Part shown: piece after piece, positions 47,975 to 57,697 of the stretch | How the letters are laid out: each line of letters begins with the position of its first letter | Position numbering within the stretch: position 1 is the stretch's first letter | Assembly (NCBI RefSeq): GCF_028751035.1 | Contig: NZ_CP063533.1 | Span: 434,001-498,000, forward strand | Reading direction: 5' to 3' | Source of the DNA: Helicobacter winghamensis ATCC BAA-430 | Lineage (GTDB): Bacteria > Campylobacterota > Campylobacteria > Campylobacterales > Helicobacteraceae | Length of the DNA: 64,000 nt | Position numbers and translations under genes: made by a program | Notes under the pieces: model-generated | Databases searched by the model: none | Told to the model about the DNA's origin: nothing | The model's input: only the letters and a program-made list of their open reading frames with translations

Positions 47975-48964
47975 ATGAAAAGTATTAAAACTTCTCCGCA
48001 TATTCCAACAAAAATTGAAGTCAAAGAAGTTGGTGCCAACAAAATAGAGATTACAGCGTATCCTTTTGAGGCAGGATACGCAATTACTCTAGCGCATCCT
48101 TTACGTCGTTTATTGCTTGGAAGTTCGGTTGGATTTGCTCCAGTTGCATTAAGAATTGAAGGTGTGGCTCACGAGTTTGATTCTGTGCGCGGTGTAGTGG
48201 AAGATGTATCACATTTCATTGTAAATCTTAAAACAATTCGTTTTAAGGTAAAAGACGATAGCGAGAGTGTTAGTATTGACTATAAATTTATAGGTCCAAA
48301 AGTTATTACAGGTGAGGATTTAAAAAATGATTTAGTTGATATTGTAACGCCTAATATTCATTTGGCAACCATTAACGAAGATGCAATTTTGAATTTTTCT
48401 ATTATTGTGCGTAAAGGAATCGGTTATGTTCCAAGTGAGGACATTAGGAATCTGATTTCAGAAGGATATATGCCATTGGATGCATATTTTACCCCTGTTA
48501 CAAGTGTAACATATGATACGGAAAATGTGCTTGTGGAAGACGATCCAAATTACGAAAAAGTAGTATTTAATATTCAGACAGATGGGCAGATTGAACCTTT
48601 GACTGCATTTAAAAATGCTCTAAGTGTTATGCATAAACAAATGGCGATTTTTAATTCTGAGTTAAATATAGAAGTTCCTGAAGTTAGCTTGGGAGAGGAA
48701 GATAGCCCTGAAATTAGGGTATTATCTCAAAGTATTGATAGTTTGAACTTTAGCGCAAGATGCTTTAATTGTTTAGATCGTTCTGGCATTAAGTATTTAG
48801 GTGAACTTGTATTATTGAGTGAAGATCAGATTAAAAACATTAAAAATCTAGGCAAAAAATCACTAGATGAAATCACAGTAAAATTAGAAGAGTTGGGTTA
48901 TCCTATTGGTAAAGTAATTGCAGAAGATTTAGCCGCTCTACTTAAGAAAAAATTTTCTAACTAA
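47975..48964 (+). CDS. rpoA: RNA polymerase alpha subunit
   Basis: A 329-residue protein with an N-terminal assembly domain (PFEAGYAITLAHPLRRLLLG) and a C-terminal DNA- and activator-binding domain with ARCFNCLDRSGIKYLGELV. Normal length. Confidence 0.98.
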   Translation: MKSIKTSPHIPTKIEVKEVGANKIEITAYPFEAGYAITLAHPLRRLLLGSSVGFAPVALRIEGVAHEFDSVRGVVEDVSHFIVNLKTIRFKVKDDSESVSIDYKFIGPKVITGEDLKNDLVDIVTPNIHLATINEDAILNFSIIVRKGIGYVPSEDIRNLISEGYMPLDAYFTPVTSVTYDTENVLVEDDPNYEKVVFNIQTDGQIEPLTAFKNALSVMHKQMAIFNSELNIEVPEVSLGEEDSPEIRVLSQSIDSLNFSARCFNCLDRSGIKYLGELVLLSEDQIKNIKNLGKKSLDEITVKLEELGYPIGKVIAEDLAALLKKKFSN

Positions 48965-48974
48965 AGGATAAAAA

Positions 48975-49325
48975 ATGAGACACGGACATGGATATAGAAA
49001 GCTAGGGCGCACAAGCTCTCATAGAAAGGCTTTGTTAAAAAATTTATCTTTAGCTTTAATTGCTAGCGGTAAAATTGAAACTACTTTGCAAAAAGCAAAA
49101 GAATTACAAAGCTATTTTGAAAAATTAATTACAAAGGCAAGAGCAGGGGATTCTATGGCACATCGTTTAGTATTCTCACATTTGCAACATAAAGAATCTG
49201 TTAAGAAGCTTGTAACAGAAATTGCTCCAAAATATTCTAACAGAAATGGTGGTTACACAAGAATTATCAAAACAAGACTAAGAGTAGGCGATGCTGCTCA
49301 AATGGCATTTATTGAACTTGTATAA
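48975..49325 (+). CDS. rplQ: Ribosomal protein L17
   Basis: A 116-residue 50S protein: [20 protein letters not shown]. Last gene of the ribosomal cluster, followed by a terminator hairpin. Confidence 0.97.
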   Translation: MRHGHGYRKLGRTSSHRKALLKNLSLALIASGKIETTLQKAKELQSYFEKLITKARAGDSMAHRLVFSHLQHKESVKKLVTEIAPKYSNRNGGYTRIIKTRLRVGDAAQMAFIELV

Positions 49326-49331
49326 TTTCTA

Positions 49332-49358
49332 AATAAGATTCCGCATTGGAATCTTATT
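49332..49358 (+). terminator. Terminator of the ribosomal protein cluster
   Basis: AATAAGATTCC and GGAATCTTATT form an 11-base stem with a five-base loop, six bases after the rplQ stop, followed by a pyrimidine-rich CTTCCTCT. It contains the recurrent GGAATC core as an inverted pair. Confidence 0.7.
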
Positions 49359-49462
49359 CTTCCTCTAAATATATCTTTTCTTGACTTTTTCGTTTTTATC
49401 AGCTTGCATACTTAGAGCTGTTTTTTGTCAATAGGGTGATTGTGCAGTTTGAGTCATAATTA

Positions 49463-49483
49463 TGGAATCCATTTTGGATTCCA
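49463..49483. terminator. Hairpin beyond the 3' end of gatC
   Basis: TGGAATCC and GGATTCCA flank ATTTT; ATTTCTTTT follows on the plus strand. It lies about 30 bases past the gatC stop, so it may end transcripts from either side. Another inverted pair of the same motif. Confidence 0.5.
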
Positions 49484-49512
49484 ATTTCTTTTAAATATGG
49501 AAAGTGTGAAAT

Positions 49513-49803
49513 TTACTCAATAATCTTTGGAACAATAAAGAAGTTGTCTTCTGTGCTTGGAGCATTATCTAGTACGCTTTTGGCGATTTCTGGTTTGAAT
49601 TCTACAATATCTTCGCGCATAGGAAGTTTGGAATCTAGTGGATTAAAAGAGGCTGGAATCGCATCTAGCTCAAGTGCATTAATGTTTTCTACAAAATTTA
49701 CAATTTCACTTAAGTGATTTTTTGTTATCTCCAGCTTTTCATCTTCTAGAGTGATTCCGCCAAGTCTTGTAAGTTTATTTAATAATGCTGTGTCAATAGT
49801 CAT
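49513..49803 (-). CDS. gatC: Asp/Glu-tRNA(Asn/Gln) amidotransferase subunit C
   Basis: A 96-residue subunit that stabilises GatA in the GatCAB enzyme: TALLNKLTRLGGITLEDEKL and the C-terminal VLDNAPSTEDNFFIVPKIIE are typical. Helicobacter needs GatCAB to make Gln- and Asn-tRNA. gatA and gatB are elsewhere. Overlaps the end of the TetR gene by four bases. Confidence 0.93.
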   Translation of the reverse strand: MTIDTALLNKLTRLGGITLEDEKLEITKNHLSEIVNFVENINALELDAIPASFNPLDSKLPMREDIVEFKPEIAKSVLDNAPSTEDNFFIVPKIIE

Positions 49804-50492
49804 TTGATATCCTTGTAATGTTTAAGATAGAGCATAAAAATTTTAATTGCGCGCGTTACAGTGCAATGGATTTCATCTTCATTTGGGCAAGTATAATTTG
49901 GAATCATAATTGCATCAATAAGATAAGGTTCAATAATAAGATTTGTAAAAACGCGCAAACTCTCATTAATGTTTTTAATTCCTATGTTATGCGTAGTGTT
50001 GTAATCTTCTAATGCCTTTAAAAAGAAGTGGCGTGTGCGATCTACGGCAATATGGTGAAAGATTTCGATTAATTCTGGGTTTTCGTAGCCTTCAATAATA
50101 ATTAGACGATTAAAGGCAATATTATCCTTATTGAAAAGTTGTTGGATAAGACGCACACTAATACGATAGAAGTATTTTTCTAAATTTACTTGCGAAGCCA
50201 TCACTTCAGTAAAGTCTTTGTCTAAAGAATCTATAAAATCTTGTCCATTTTCCCTAATGGCTTCAGAAAAAAGCGTTTTTTTATCCTTAAAAAACTTATA
50301 AATTGTAGCTAAGGAACCGCCTGTTTCTTTGACAATCATTTGCAAACTCGTTTTCTTATAACCATATTGCAAAAAGAATTTCCAAGCAATTTTTAGGATT
50401 TTTTCTTGTTTTTCTTTGTATTTAATTTTGTTTGCTTTGCTTGAAATGCGTCTTTTGGTGGTGATTAAATCTTTTTTGGATTCTTGAACCAA
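49800..50492 (-). CDS. TetR/AcrR-family transcriptional regulator
   Basis: A 230-residue regulator. The N-terminal helix-turn-helix reads ILKIAWKFFLQYGYKKTSLQ then IVKETGGSLATIYKFFKDKK, a standard TetR pattern; the ligand domain is helical. I start at the TTG at 50492, with AAGGGGG upstream, since the longer frame from 50564 would run through the promoter region shared with rppH. In this group such regulators often control efflux pumps, but no pump gene is nearby, so the target is unknown. Confidence 0.82.
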   Translation of the reverse strand: MVQESKKDLITTKRRISSKANKIKYKEKQEKILKIAWKFFLQYGYKKTSLQMIVKETGGSLATIYKFFKDKKTLFSEAIRENGQDFIDSLDKDFTEVMASQVNLEKYFYRISVRLIQQLFNKDNIAFNRLIIIEGYENPELIEIFHHIAVDRTRHFFLKALEDYNTTHNIGIKNINESLRVFTNLIIEPYLIDAIMIPNYTCPNEDEIHCTVTRAIKIFMLYLKHYKDIK

Positions 50493-50616
50493 GCCTACCC
50501 CCTTATGATACAAAATGTAATATGCTTGCAATTCTATAAAAAAAGAACTTAATATCAACTGCATTTAAAAACTTTTAAATTATCATTACCAAAATATTTT
50601 GTGTAAGGAATGGCAA

Positions 50617-51090
50617 GTGAAAAAAGAAACAAAAACATATCGCCCAAATGTTGCCGCCATAGTCCTTTCCTCTAAATATCCCTTAGTGTGTGAGTTATTT
50701 ATCGCAAGTCGCACAGATATTAAAAATGCTTGGCAGTTTCCGCAAGGAGGAATTGATAAATCAGAAACACCAAGGGAGGCTTTATTTCGTGAGCTAAAAG
50801 AAGAGATAGGAACGGATAAGATTGATATTGTTGCAGAATACCCTGAGTGGATTAGCTATGACTTTCCAAGTCAAGTTGTAAAAAAAATGTATCCTTATGA
50901 TGGACAAATTCAAAAATATTTTTTGGTGCGTTTGCAAGAACAAAGTGAGATTAATATTAATACAAAAGAGCCAGAGTTTGATGCATATAAATTTGTGCAA
51001 ATGGAGGAATTGTTTGGCCACATAACATATTTTAAGCGTCCTGTTTATAGGCAGGTTTTGGAATACTTTAGAAGAAAGGGTTATTTATAA
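50617..51090 (+). CDS. rppH: RNA pyrophosphohydrolase RppH (NudH)
   Basis: Removes pyrophosphate from the 5' end of mRNA to trigger decay. The NUDIX box [22 protein letters not shown] is complete. The GTG at 50617 after AAGGA gives a 157-residue protein beginning [17 protein letters not shown], matching the family; an upstream ATG at 50599 is less likely. Its stop overlaps the ATG of lysC. Gene order rppH-lysC-hobA-holB-folP equals HP1228-HP1232. Confidence 0.93.
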   Translation: MKKETKTYRPNVAAIVLSSKYPLVCELFIASRTDIKNAWQFPQGGIDKSETPREALFRELKEEIGTDKIDIVAEYPEWISYDFPSQVVKKMYPYDGQIQKYFLVRLQEQSEININTKEPEFDAYKFVQMEELFGHITYFKRPVYRQVLEYFRRKGYL

Positions 51091-52295
51091 TGTTGATTGT
51101 TCAAAAATACGGCGGAACAAGTGTTGGGGATTGTGAGAGAATCCAAAATGTTGCAAAACGCGTGATTGAAGCAAAAAGAGCTGGAAATAGCGTTGTTGTT
51201 GTGGTTTCAGCAATGAGTGGTGAAACAGATAAGCTCTTAGGCTATACGCAGTTTTTTTCAAGACTTCCTAATACGCGTGAAGTGGATATGGTGTTAAGTG
51301 CTGGGGAGCGTGTAACAAGTGCTTTACTTGCCATTGCATTAGAAGAGTTAGGATATAAGGCGATTTCTCTTAGTGGAAGGGGAGCGGGAATGATTACAGA
51401 TTCTTCGCATACAAAGGCAAGGATTGAATCTATTGATACAATGCGCTTAAATGATTTGCTTGCGAAAGATTATATTGTCGTTGTTGCTGGATTTCAAGGT
51501 GTTACGCAGCAAGGCGATGTTACAACGCTAGGGCGTGGCGGAAGTGATCTTTCTGCTGTTGCTTTGGCTGGAGCATTGCAGGCAGATTTGTGTGAGATTT
51601 ACACAGATGTCGATGGAGTTTATACAACAGATCCAAGAATTGAACCTAAAGCAAAAAAGATCAATAAAATCAGTTATGACGAAATGCTAGAGCTTGCTTC
51701 AATGGGGGCAAAAGTTTTACTAAATCGCTCTGTTGAAATGGCAAAAAAACTCAATGTTAATTTAGTTACAAGAAATAGTTTTAATCACAACGAAGGAACA
51801 TTAATTACAAAGGAAGAAGAAATTATGGAACACCCAATTGTAAGCGGAATCGCATTAGATAAAAATCAAGCAAGAGTGAGCATTTGTAATGTAGAAGATA
51901 GACCTGGGATTGCGGCAGAAATTTTTGGCGCACTATCAGAAGCAAATATTAATGTAGATATGATTGTTCAAACTATCGGGCGTGATGGTAAAACAGATGT
52001 GGATTTTACTATCCCTGAAGTGGAGCTAGAAAACACAAAGCGTGTTTTAAAAGCATTTGAAAGTAATGTGGAAAGCATTGATTATGACTCTGATATTGCT
52101 AAAGTTTCTATTGTTGGTGTGGGAATGAAATCCCATAGTGGTGTGGCAGCAAAGGCATTTCAAGCTCTAGCAGAAGATAATATTAATATTATGATGATTA
52201 GCACAAGTGAGATTAAAATCTCTATGATTATTGGGCTTAAATATTCAGAACTTGCAATCCGCACGCTTCATAGTGTGTATGCACTTGATAAATAA
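51090..52295 (+). CDS. lysC: Aspartokinase
   Basis: First enzyme of the aspartate family pathway (lysine, diaminopimelate, threonine, methionine). The 401-residue protein has the kinase signature VQKYGGTSVGD, GRGGSDLSAVALA, and two C-terminal ACT domains that bind feedback inhibitors (DRPGIAAEIFGALSEANINV). Overlaps both neighbours by one base. Confidence 0.96.
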   Translation: MLIVQKYGGTSVGDCERIQNVAKRVIEAKRAGNSVVVVVSAMSGETDKLLGYTQFFSRLPNTREVDMVLSAGERVTSALLAIALEELGYKAISLSGRGAGMITDSSHTKARIESIDTMRLNDLLAKDYIVVVAGFQGVTQQGDVTTLGRGGSDLSAVALAGALQADLCEIYTDVDGVYTTDPRIEPKAKKINKISYDEMLELASMGAKVLLNRSVEMAKKLNVNLVTRNSFNHNEGTLITKEEEIMEHPIVSGIALDKNQARVSICNVEDRPGIAAEIFGALSEANINVDMIVQTIGRDGKTDVDFTIPEVELENTKRVLKAFESNVESIDYDSDIAKVSIVGVGMKSHSGVAAKAFQALAEDNINIMMISTSEIKISMIIGLKYSELAIRTLHSVYALDK

Positions 52296-52843
52296 TGCAA
52301 GATTTATCCAGTTGGGTTTTGCAAACTTTGCGTCACGATGCAAGTCATCCTACTTGGCTTGAAGAGCGTAAATTTGAGTGGATTCCACTCTTAAAGCGTG
52401 CATTGCAAAAAATCTTTAATGGAGAGAGTTTGATTTTGGTTACAGATTATGAAAGAGAATGGTTTATGCATTATGTGGTGCAATCTATTAACCGCTCTAA
52501 TAATCGTCCATATGTACCTATAATTGCTATTAATGCACTTTTTCCAAAAATTGATAAAATCTCGCATAAAGATGAGATGGAAATCGCACTTATTCACGAC
52601 TACTTTGGTAATATTTTCTCACAAAAATATGGCTTTTGGTATGTAGGGCGTAATGATGCCCTGCGTGCAAAGCTTGCTTTAAGTCAAGAAGATGGGTTTT
52701 TGTGGATGTTTGATACAAATTTACAAAATAGTTTTACACTGCAATCAACAGATATTTTAGTGGATATTAAGTTAATACAGATGTATAAAATTTTTAATTT
52801 AGCTCTTGAAGCAGTGATGTTTGGTAATGTGCGATTAGATTAG
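52295..52843 (+). CDS. hobA: DnaA-binding initiator protein HobA
   Basis: A Campylobacterota-specific partner of DnaA that promotes orisome assembly at oriC, structurally like DiaA. The 182-residue protein starts QDLSSWVLQTLRHDASHPTW and has the SIS-like alpha/beta fold. Its place between lysC and holB is the conserved Helicobacter order. Confidence 0.93.
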   Translation: MQDLSSWVLQTLRHDASHPTWLEERKFEWIPLLKRALQKIFNGESLILVTDYEREWFMHYVVQSINRSNNRPYVPIIAINALFPKIDKISHKDEMEIALIHDYFGNIFSQKYGFWYVGRNDALRAKLALSQEDGFLWMFDTNLQNSFTLQSTDILVDIKLIQMYKIFNLALEAVMFGNVRLD

Positions 52844-52850
52844 GTATAAG

Positions 52851-53492
52851 ATGGAGATGATAAAAATTGGGCATATTGAGTTAGTTAATGATCCCATAGA
52901 GAGTGCAAGTGCTTATTTTAGCACGCAAGATCCTCAAAATACGCGTTTATTTTGCTCTAATGAGCTGGATATTGACACTGCGCGTTCTATCATTGATGAG
53001 AGTTATATTGCAAGTAAAGGGACGAAACAGATTCTAATTGCAGCTTTAAGTTATAATTTATATGCTCAAAATGCGCTTTTAAAGGTGCTTGAGGAGCCAC
53101 CAAGTGGCACGATTTTTGTTATTTATGCTAAAATGAAATCTTTGCTTTTACCTACAATTCGCTCAAGAATGCCTATCATTAATCACGCTAAAGCGCAACG
53201 CTTGCCACATTTTCCAATTTCCCTTAAAACATTAAATTTGGAGAGTATATATCAGTTTCTAAAAGAGCGTGAAAAAGAATTTAACAATCCGCTTCTAAAA
53301 GATGAAATACAGAGTTTGTATTTAGATTCCATTAAGTATGGCTTAAGTTTTTCTAACAAAGAGACTCAACTTTTTGAAAAGGCAATATCTTGGGAAGATC
53401 AATATGAAAGTACAAGCAATATTTTTGCTGTGCTTTTACTTCTTGTTTTGCGCAAAAAGAAGCAACAACTAAATGCAACGCTTAAAAACTAG
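52851..53492 (+). CDS. holB: DNA polymerase III delta' subunit HolB
   Basis: Clamp-loader subunit, 213 residues, short as in other Helicobacter. ALSYNLYAQNALLKVLEEPP and FVIYAKMKSLLLPTIRSR correspond to the delta' sensor region; the Walker A motif and zinc module of DnaX are absent, as expected for delta'. Confidence 0.85.
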   Translation: MEMIKIGHIELVNDPIESASAYFSTQDPQNTRLFCSNELDIDTARSIIDESYIASKGTKQILIAALSYNLYAQNALLKVLEEPPSGTIFVIYAKMKSLLLPTIRSRMPIINHAKAQRLPHFPISLKTLNLESIYQFLKEREKEFNNPLLKDEIQSLYLDSIKYGLSFSNKETQLFEKAISWEDQYESTSNIFAVLLLLVLRKKKQQLNATLKN

Positions 53493-53500
53493 GAGTAATA

Positions 53501-54649
53501 ATGGCTTTTGTGCAGTATTTAGAGAATTCTAAACTTGCTTTGGAACAATTAAATTGTGATAGTGTGGGCTATGGAATTTTGTGCAATAAAGATAGGGTTT
53601 TTAATTTTTTAATTAAGGATTTAAAAGTCCCAGCAGCACATATTTTAAAACAAGAAGCATTGGCAGTTGGGGCGGATTTTGCCTTGCCAAAAGACGCGAT
53701 TCTTTATACAAGAGAATTTTATAGTGGTATCTTAATGCTAACACGCGCGCAAGCAAAGGCACTTTTGAAAAAATTAAAAATACAGCCTTTTGGGTTAAAA
53801 AAGGTCGCACAAGAGTTGGAATCGCATTTAGGATTCCATAAAATCACACCAAAGATTATGGGGATTATCAATATTACTCCAGATAGTTTCTATGAAAAAT
53901 CACGCAAGATTTCTAAAAGCGCTAAAACAGAGATTTTAAAAATGCTAGAACAAGGCGTGCATATTCTAGATATTGGAGCGGCAAGCACGCGTCCGGGAAG
54001 TTCTTGGGTGAGTGAAGAGGAAGAACACACAAGATTAAAAGAGATTTTAGAGTTTATTAAGTGCCAAAAAATCTATGAAAATGCAATTTTAAGCATTGAT
54101 ACTTACACTCCGAGTGTGGCGAAAAAATGCTTAGATTATGGTTTTACGATGATTAATGATATTACAGGATTTCGCAATGCAAAAATGCTAGAAGCAGTCA
54201 AAGGGTATGATTGTCAATGTGTGGTAATGCATATGCAAGGAAGCCCAAAAGAAATGCAGGAAAACCCTAATTATAAGGATTTGTTTTTAGAAATAGATAC
54301 ATTTTTTGCTGATCGCATTGCGGCTTTGTTAGAGCAAAATAACACAAAAATTATCCTTGATATTGGAATTGGATTTGGAAAAACACTAGAACATAATTGC
54401 GCTTTGATCCAGCATTTGGGACATTTTTTACATTTTGGTTATCCACTTTTGGTTGGTGCAAGTCGTAAAAGTATGATTGATAAAATTGCGCCTTGTTTGG
54501 TGGAAGATCGCCTAGCTGGCACTTTGGCAATCCATCTAGAATCTTTAAATCACGGAGCAAGTATTATCCGTTGCCACGATACTTTTGAGCATTTGCAAGC
54601 TTTAAAAGTATGGCAGGCAATCCAAAATGTTAATTTACAGGAATTTTAG
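53501..54649 (+). CDS. folP: Dihydropteroate synthase
   Basis: Joins p-aminobenzoate to the pterin in folate synthesis; the sulfonamide target. The catalytic TIM barrel starts at MGIINITPDSF near residue 119, then DIGAASTRPGS, and KKCLDYGFTMINDITG. An N-terminal extension of about 115 residues of unknown role precedes it, as in H. pylori, making 382 residues against about 280 in E. coli. Confidence 0.93.
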   Translation: MAFVQYLENSKLALEQLNCDSVGYGILCNKDRVFNFLIKDLKVPAAHILKQEALAVGADFALPKDAILYTREFYSGILMLTRAQAKALLKKLKIQPFGLKKVAQELESHLGFHKITPKIMGIINITPDSFYEKSRKISKSAKTEILKMLEQGVHILDIGAASTRPGSSWVSEEEEHTRLKEILEFIKCQKIYENAILSIDTYTPSVAKKCLDYGFTMINDITGFRNAKMLEAVKGYDCQCVVMHMQGSPKEMQENPNYKDLFLEIDTFFADRIAALLEQNNTKIILDIGIGFGKTLEHNCALIQHLGHFLHFGYPLLVGASRKSMIDKIAPCLVEDRLAGTLAIHLESLNHGASIIRCHDTFEHLQALKVWQAIQNVNLQEF

Positions 54650-54671
54650 GTGAAGTTTTTAGGGAGAAATT

Positions 54672-55655
54672 GTGTTGAGTCGCAATGAGATAATTACGCA
54701 TTTAATGCAGTATGGACATTCCAAAGAAACATTAGATAAGATGCAAACCTTGGAATTGGAGTGTTTATTTAAGCAAAATAGTAAGACAAGGATTACAGAT
54801 TATTTGGAAGCAATCAAGCAAAATGAAGTTGTTGAAATTGCCAATGAAGATGATGCAAGTCATATTGAGAGCGAAGTTGGGAAGATTTATTATGCGATTT
54901 CTGGAGAGTTAATCAACTTTACAGCCCTTTATGATGCAATTGAAAAGATTTTTGATCAATATGGTTTAAATGAAACCATTGAGCTTGTGTTATCGCAATC
55001 TAGTGATAAGCGTTATAGGCAGATGACACAAATTGTAGAGGTTGCATATAGAGCATATCAAGAAGAGCTATTGGCAGAAATTGAGAGATTATGTGAGTTT
55101 TATCCGCCTCAAGAGAAATTTGAACAAATGAGATTTTATAGTTCTAGGCGTGGGGATGTCGCATTTTTGCGCAAAAGTATTCAAAAAATGCGCATTCAAA
55201 GCAATCAAGCGAGTTTTAGCAGAATCGCACAGCAAAAGTTTTCTATTATCCACGATTATTATCCGGATATGATGTATGAAAGTTATGAGGAATTTTATGA
55301 AAATGATGAGGAAAAAGACGCAATTATTGAGCGTATTATGGCTTTAACTGGGGCTTATAAGCGACAGCAATTGAAAGCTAAAAAGTTTCAGGTTTTAAAA
55401 CATATGGAGCGCGTGTTATTGCGTGATAAGGAGCGAGAGAAAGAAGAGAAAGCACTCATTAAGCAATATATTAAAAAAGTGGGTGAAGCAATTGCACAAG
55501 AAGATGAATTAGCCTTTGGGGAGATTATTAAAGAAGCCTTAAAAGTTCTGGAAGAGCGCGATGTGCAGTATGTTGTGGAACATTTTGATATTGCAAGTAA
55601 TCCTTTAATCTTGCAACGCTTTAATATTATTATGCGCGATAATCGTCCAAAATAG
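54672..55655 (+). CDS. Conserved Campylobacterota protein of unknown function
   Basis: A 327-residue, highly charged, mostly helical protein (GTG start with GGGAG upstream). Residues 250-290 (AKKFQVLKHMERVLLRDKER...) look coiled-coil-like. No catalytic motif, signal peptide or membrane segment is seen, so it is probably cytosolic. It follows folP by 22 bases and precedes ung by 7. Confidence 0.55.
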   Translation: MLSRNEIITHLMQYGHSKETLDKMQTLELECLFKQNSKTRITDYLEAIKQNEVVEIANEDDASHIESEVGKIYYAISGELINFTALYDAIEKIFDQYGLNETIELVLSQSSDKRYRQMTQIVEVAYRAYQEELLAEIERLCEFYPPQEKFEQMRFYSSRRGDVAFLRKSIQKMRIQSNQASFSRIAQQKFSIIHDYYPDMMYESYEEFYENDEEKDAIIERIMALTGAYKRQQLKAKKFQVLKHMERVLLRDKEREKEEKALIKQYIKKVGEAIAQEDELAFGEIIKEALKVLEERDVQYVVEHFDIASNPLILQRFNIIMRDNRPK

Positions 55656-55662
55656 GCTTAAA

Positions 55663-56349
55663 ATGATAAAATTAGATTCTATTAAAATTGAAGAAAGTTG
55701 GAAAAAAGCCCTAGAAAAAGAGTTTCTATCCCCATATTTTTTAGAGATTAAAAAACATTATGTGGAAGCAAAATCTAAAGGAGCAGTGATTTATCCCCCA
55801 GCAAATCTAACTTTTAATGCTTTTAATTCTACACCCTTTGAAAAAGTAAAAGTTGTGCTTTTAGGGCAAGATCCTTATCATAATCCTAATGAAGCAATGG
55901 GGCTGTCTTTTTCTGTGCCACAGGGAGTTAGGATTCCGCCATCTTTACGCAATATCTACAGAGAGCTTGAAGCGGATTTAGGGATTCCACAAAGCAAAAG
56001 TGGAGATTTGAGTGCTTGGGCTAGGGAAGGCGTGTTACTTTTAAATAGTATTTTAAGTGTGGAAGCACATAAGCCAGCTTCTCATCAGCATTTTGGTTGG
56101 CAACAATTTACAGATTCTGTGATTGCAACTTTAAGCAAGCAAAAAGATGGAATCGTATTTTTATTATGGGGGAATTATGCGAAGTCTAAAAAAACTTTGA
56201 TTGACACAAAAAGGCATTGTGTGCTAGAAGCTGCCCATCCATCGCCTTTAGCGCGAAGTGGATTTATGGGTTGTAAGCATTTTTCTAAAACAAATACTTA
56301 CTTGCAAAGCATAGGTAAAACACCAATTAATTGGAATCTAGATTTTTAG
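55663..56349 (+). CDS. ung: Uracil-DNA glycosylase
   Basis: Family 1 enzyme, 228 residues. The water-activating loop GQDPYHNPNEAMGLSFSV and the minor-groove HPSPLARSGF loop are present. Convergent with murE; the coding regions overlap by 12 bases. Confidence 0.97.
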   Translation: MIKLDSIKIEESWKKALEKEFLSPYFLEIKKHYVEAKSKGAVIYPPANLTFNAFNSTPFEKVKVVLLGQDPYHNPNEAMGLSFSVPQGVRIPPSLRNIYRELEADLGIPQSKSGDLSAWAREGVLLLNSILSVEAHKPASHQHFGWQQFTDSVIATLSKQKDGIVFLLWGNYAKSKKTLIDTKRHCVLEAAHPSPLARSGFMGCKHFSKTNTYLQSIGKTPINWNLDF

Positions 56350-57681
56350 AGCAAGTGCCTTTTGCGCTTCTTCTGTATCATCAAAATGCAAGGTAGAATC
56401 ACCGATAATTTGATAGGTTTCATCGCCCTTGCCTAAGATTAACAATACTTCATCACTTTTTAATGCGCTAATTGCCATATTAATGGCTTTAGCACGATTT
56501 TCTTCTAAGTAAATTTCTAGTTTTTCTCTTAAAGTTTGTGGAATTCCATTAAAAATTTCTTGGATAATTGCACTTGGGATTTCACTGCGTGGATTATCGC
56601 TTGTGATATAAATTTTTTGTGCGTATTTTGCAGCACATAAGCCCATTTTTGGACGCTTTGTTTTATCTCTATCGCCGCCTGCACCAAAAACAACAGCAAT
56701 TTTTCTATGTGGAAAAGATTGAAAGATTTTTTCCATTCCATCTTCAGTGTGTGCGAAATCCACGATGATTAATGGGTTTTGTGAAACCACTTGCATACGC
56801 CCCAAAACGCCACCAAAGTTTTCTAGCTTTTCACAAATCTCTTGTAAAGGCTCATTTTCTAAAAGTTTTACCGCACTAATTGCAGCAAGAGCATTGTAGA
56901 GATTGTGCTTGCCAAAAAGAGAGCATTGCAAGGAGGATTCTTCCTTGCCATAGGCAATTTGCGCGGTGATTCCATCTTTTAGGCTATAAGCCCTTACTTG
57001 AAAAGTTGCTGGGGATTCTATTCCGTAAGTGATTGCTTTTTGTAAAGCATAACGAGCGTTTGGCTCATCTTTGTTAATAAGTTTTAAGTCTAGCGGACTT
57101 AAAAAAAAGGAATTTTTTGTAGCGATATAATTTTCTAGCGTTTTGTGGTAGTCTAAATGATCACTTGTAATGTTTGTTAGGATTTTTAGTGTAAATTCTA
57201 ACCCTTCAATGCGTTCTTGCACGATTGCGTGGGAGCTTACTTCCATTACAAAATATGTGCAATTCTCTTTTCTTGCTTCAGTAATGGCACTATAAATCTC
57301 TAGTAAAGAAGGTGTGGTAAGCCCTTTTTCACGTTTTTTTACTCCATTAATAAAAAATCCCCTTGTTCCTAAAAGCGCGACTTTATACCCTAAATCAAGC
57401 AAGATAGAATAAATCATCGCAGCAGTTGTAGTTTTGCCATTTGTGCCTGTGATTGCGATAATTTTCAAGTTTAAATCTAAAAATTGCTTTAAATCTTGTG
57501 GAGTGATAAAGATTTCAAAGCCATTTTCTTTAGCGTTTTTAAGATAGCATTTATTGCTTTTTGTGATTAAAAATGCACAATTTTTCGCATTACATTCATT
57601 GCTTAAAACCTCTCTAGAATCATCGCTAATAAAGCGTATATGGGAGTTTGAAAAGTTGGAATCTAAATTATAGCGCATCAT
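56338..57681 (-). CDS. murE: UDP-N-acetylmuramoyl-tripeptide synthetase MurE
   Basis: Adds meso-diaminopimelate to UDP-MurNAc-dipeptide in cell-wall synthesis. ATP-binding ITGTNGKTTTAAMIYSIL, the ligase motif VMEVSSHAI with ILTNITSDHLDYH, and ITSDNPRSEIPSAI, the segment that selects diaminopimelate (DNPR), are present. At 447 residues it is at the short end of the family, which is normal for Helicobacter. Downstream on the minus strand it overlaps ung. Confidence 0.96.
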   Translation of the reverse strand: MMRYNLDSNFSNSHIRFISDDSREVLSNECNAKNCAFLITKSNKCYLKNAKENGFEIFITPQDLKQFLDLNLKIIAITGTNGKTTTAAMIYSILLDLGYKVALLGTRGFFINGVKKREKGLTTPSLLEIYSAITEARKENCTYFVMEVSSHAIVQERIEGLEFTLKILTNITSDHLDYHKTLENYIATKNSFFLSPLDLKLINKDEPNARYALQKAITYGIESPATFQVRAYSLKDGITAQIAYGKEESSLQCSLFGKHNLYNALAAISAVKLLENEPLQEICEKLENFGGVLGRMQVVSQNPLIIVDFAHTEDGMEKIFQSFPHRKIAVVFGAGGDRDKTKRPKMGLCAAKYAQKIYITSDNPRSEIPSAIIQEIFNGIPQTLREKLEIYLEENRAKAINMAISALKSDEVLLILGKGDETYQIIGDSTLHFDDTEEAQKALALKI

Positions 57682-57697
57682 TATTCCTTAAGAGATT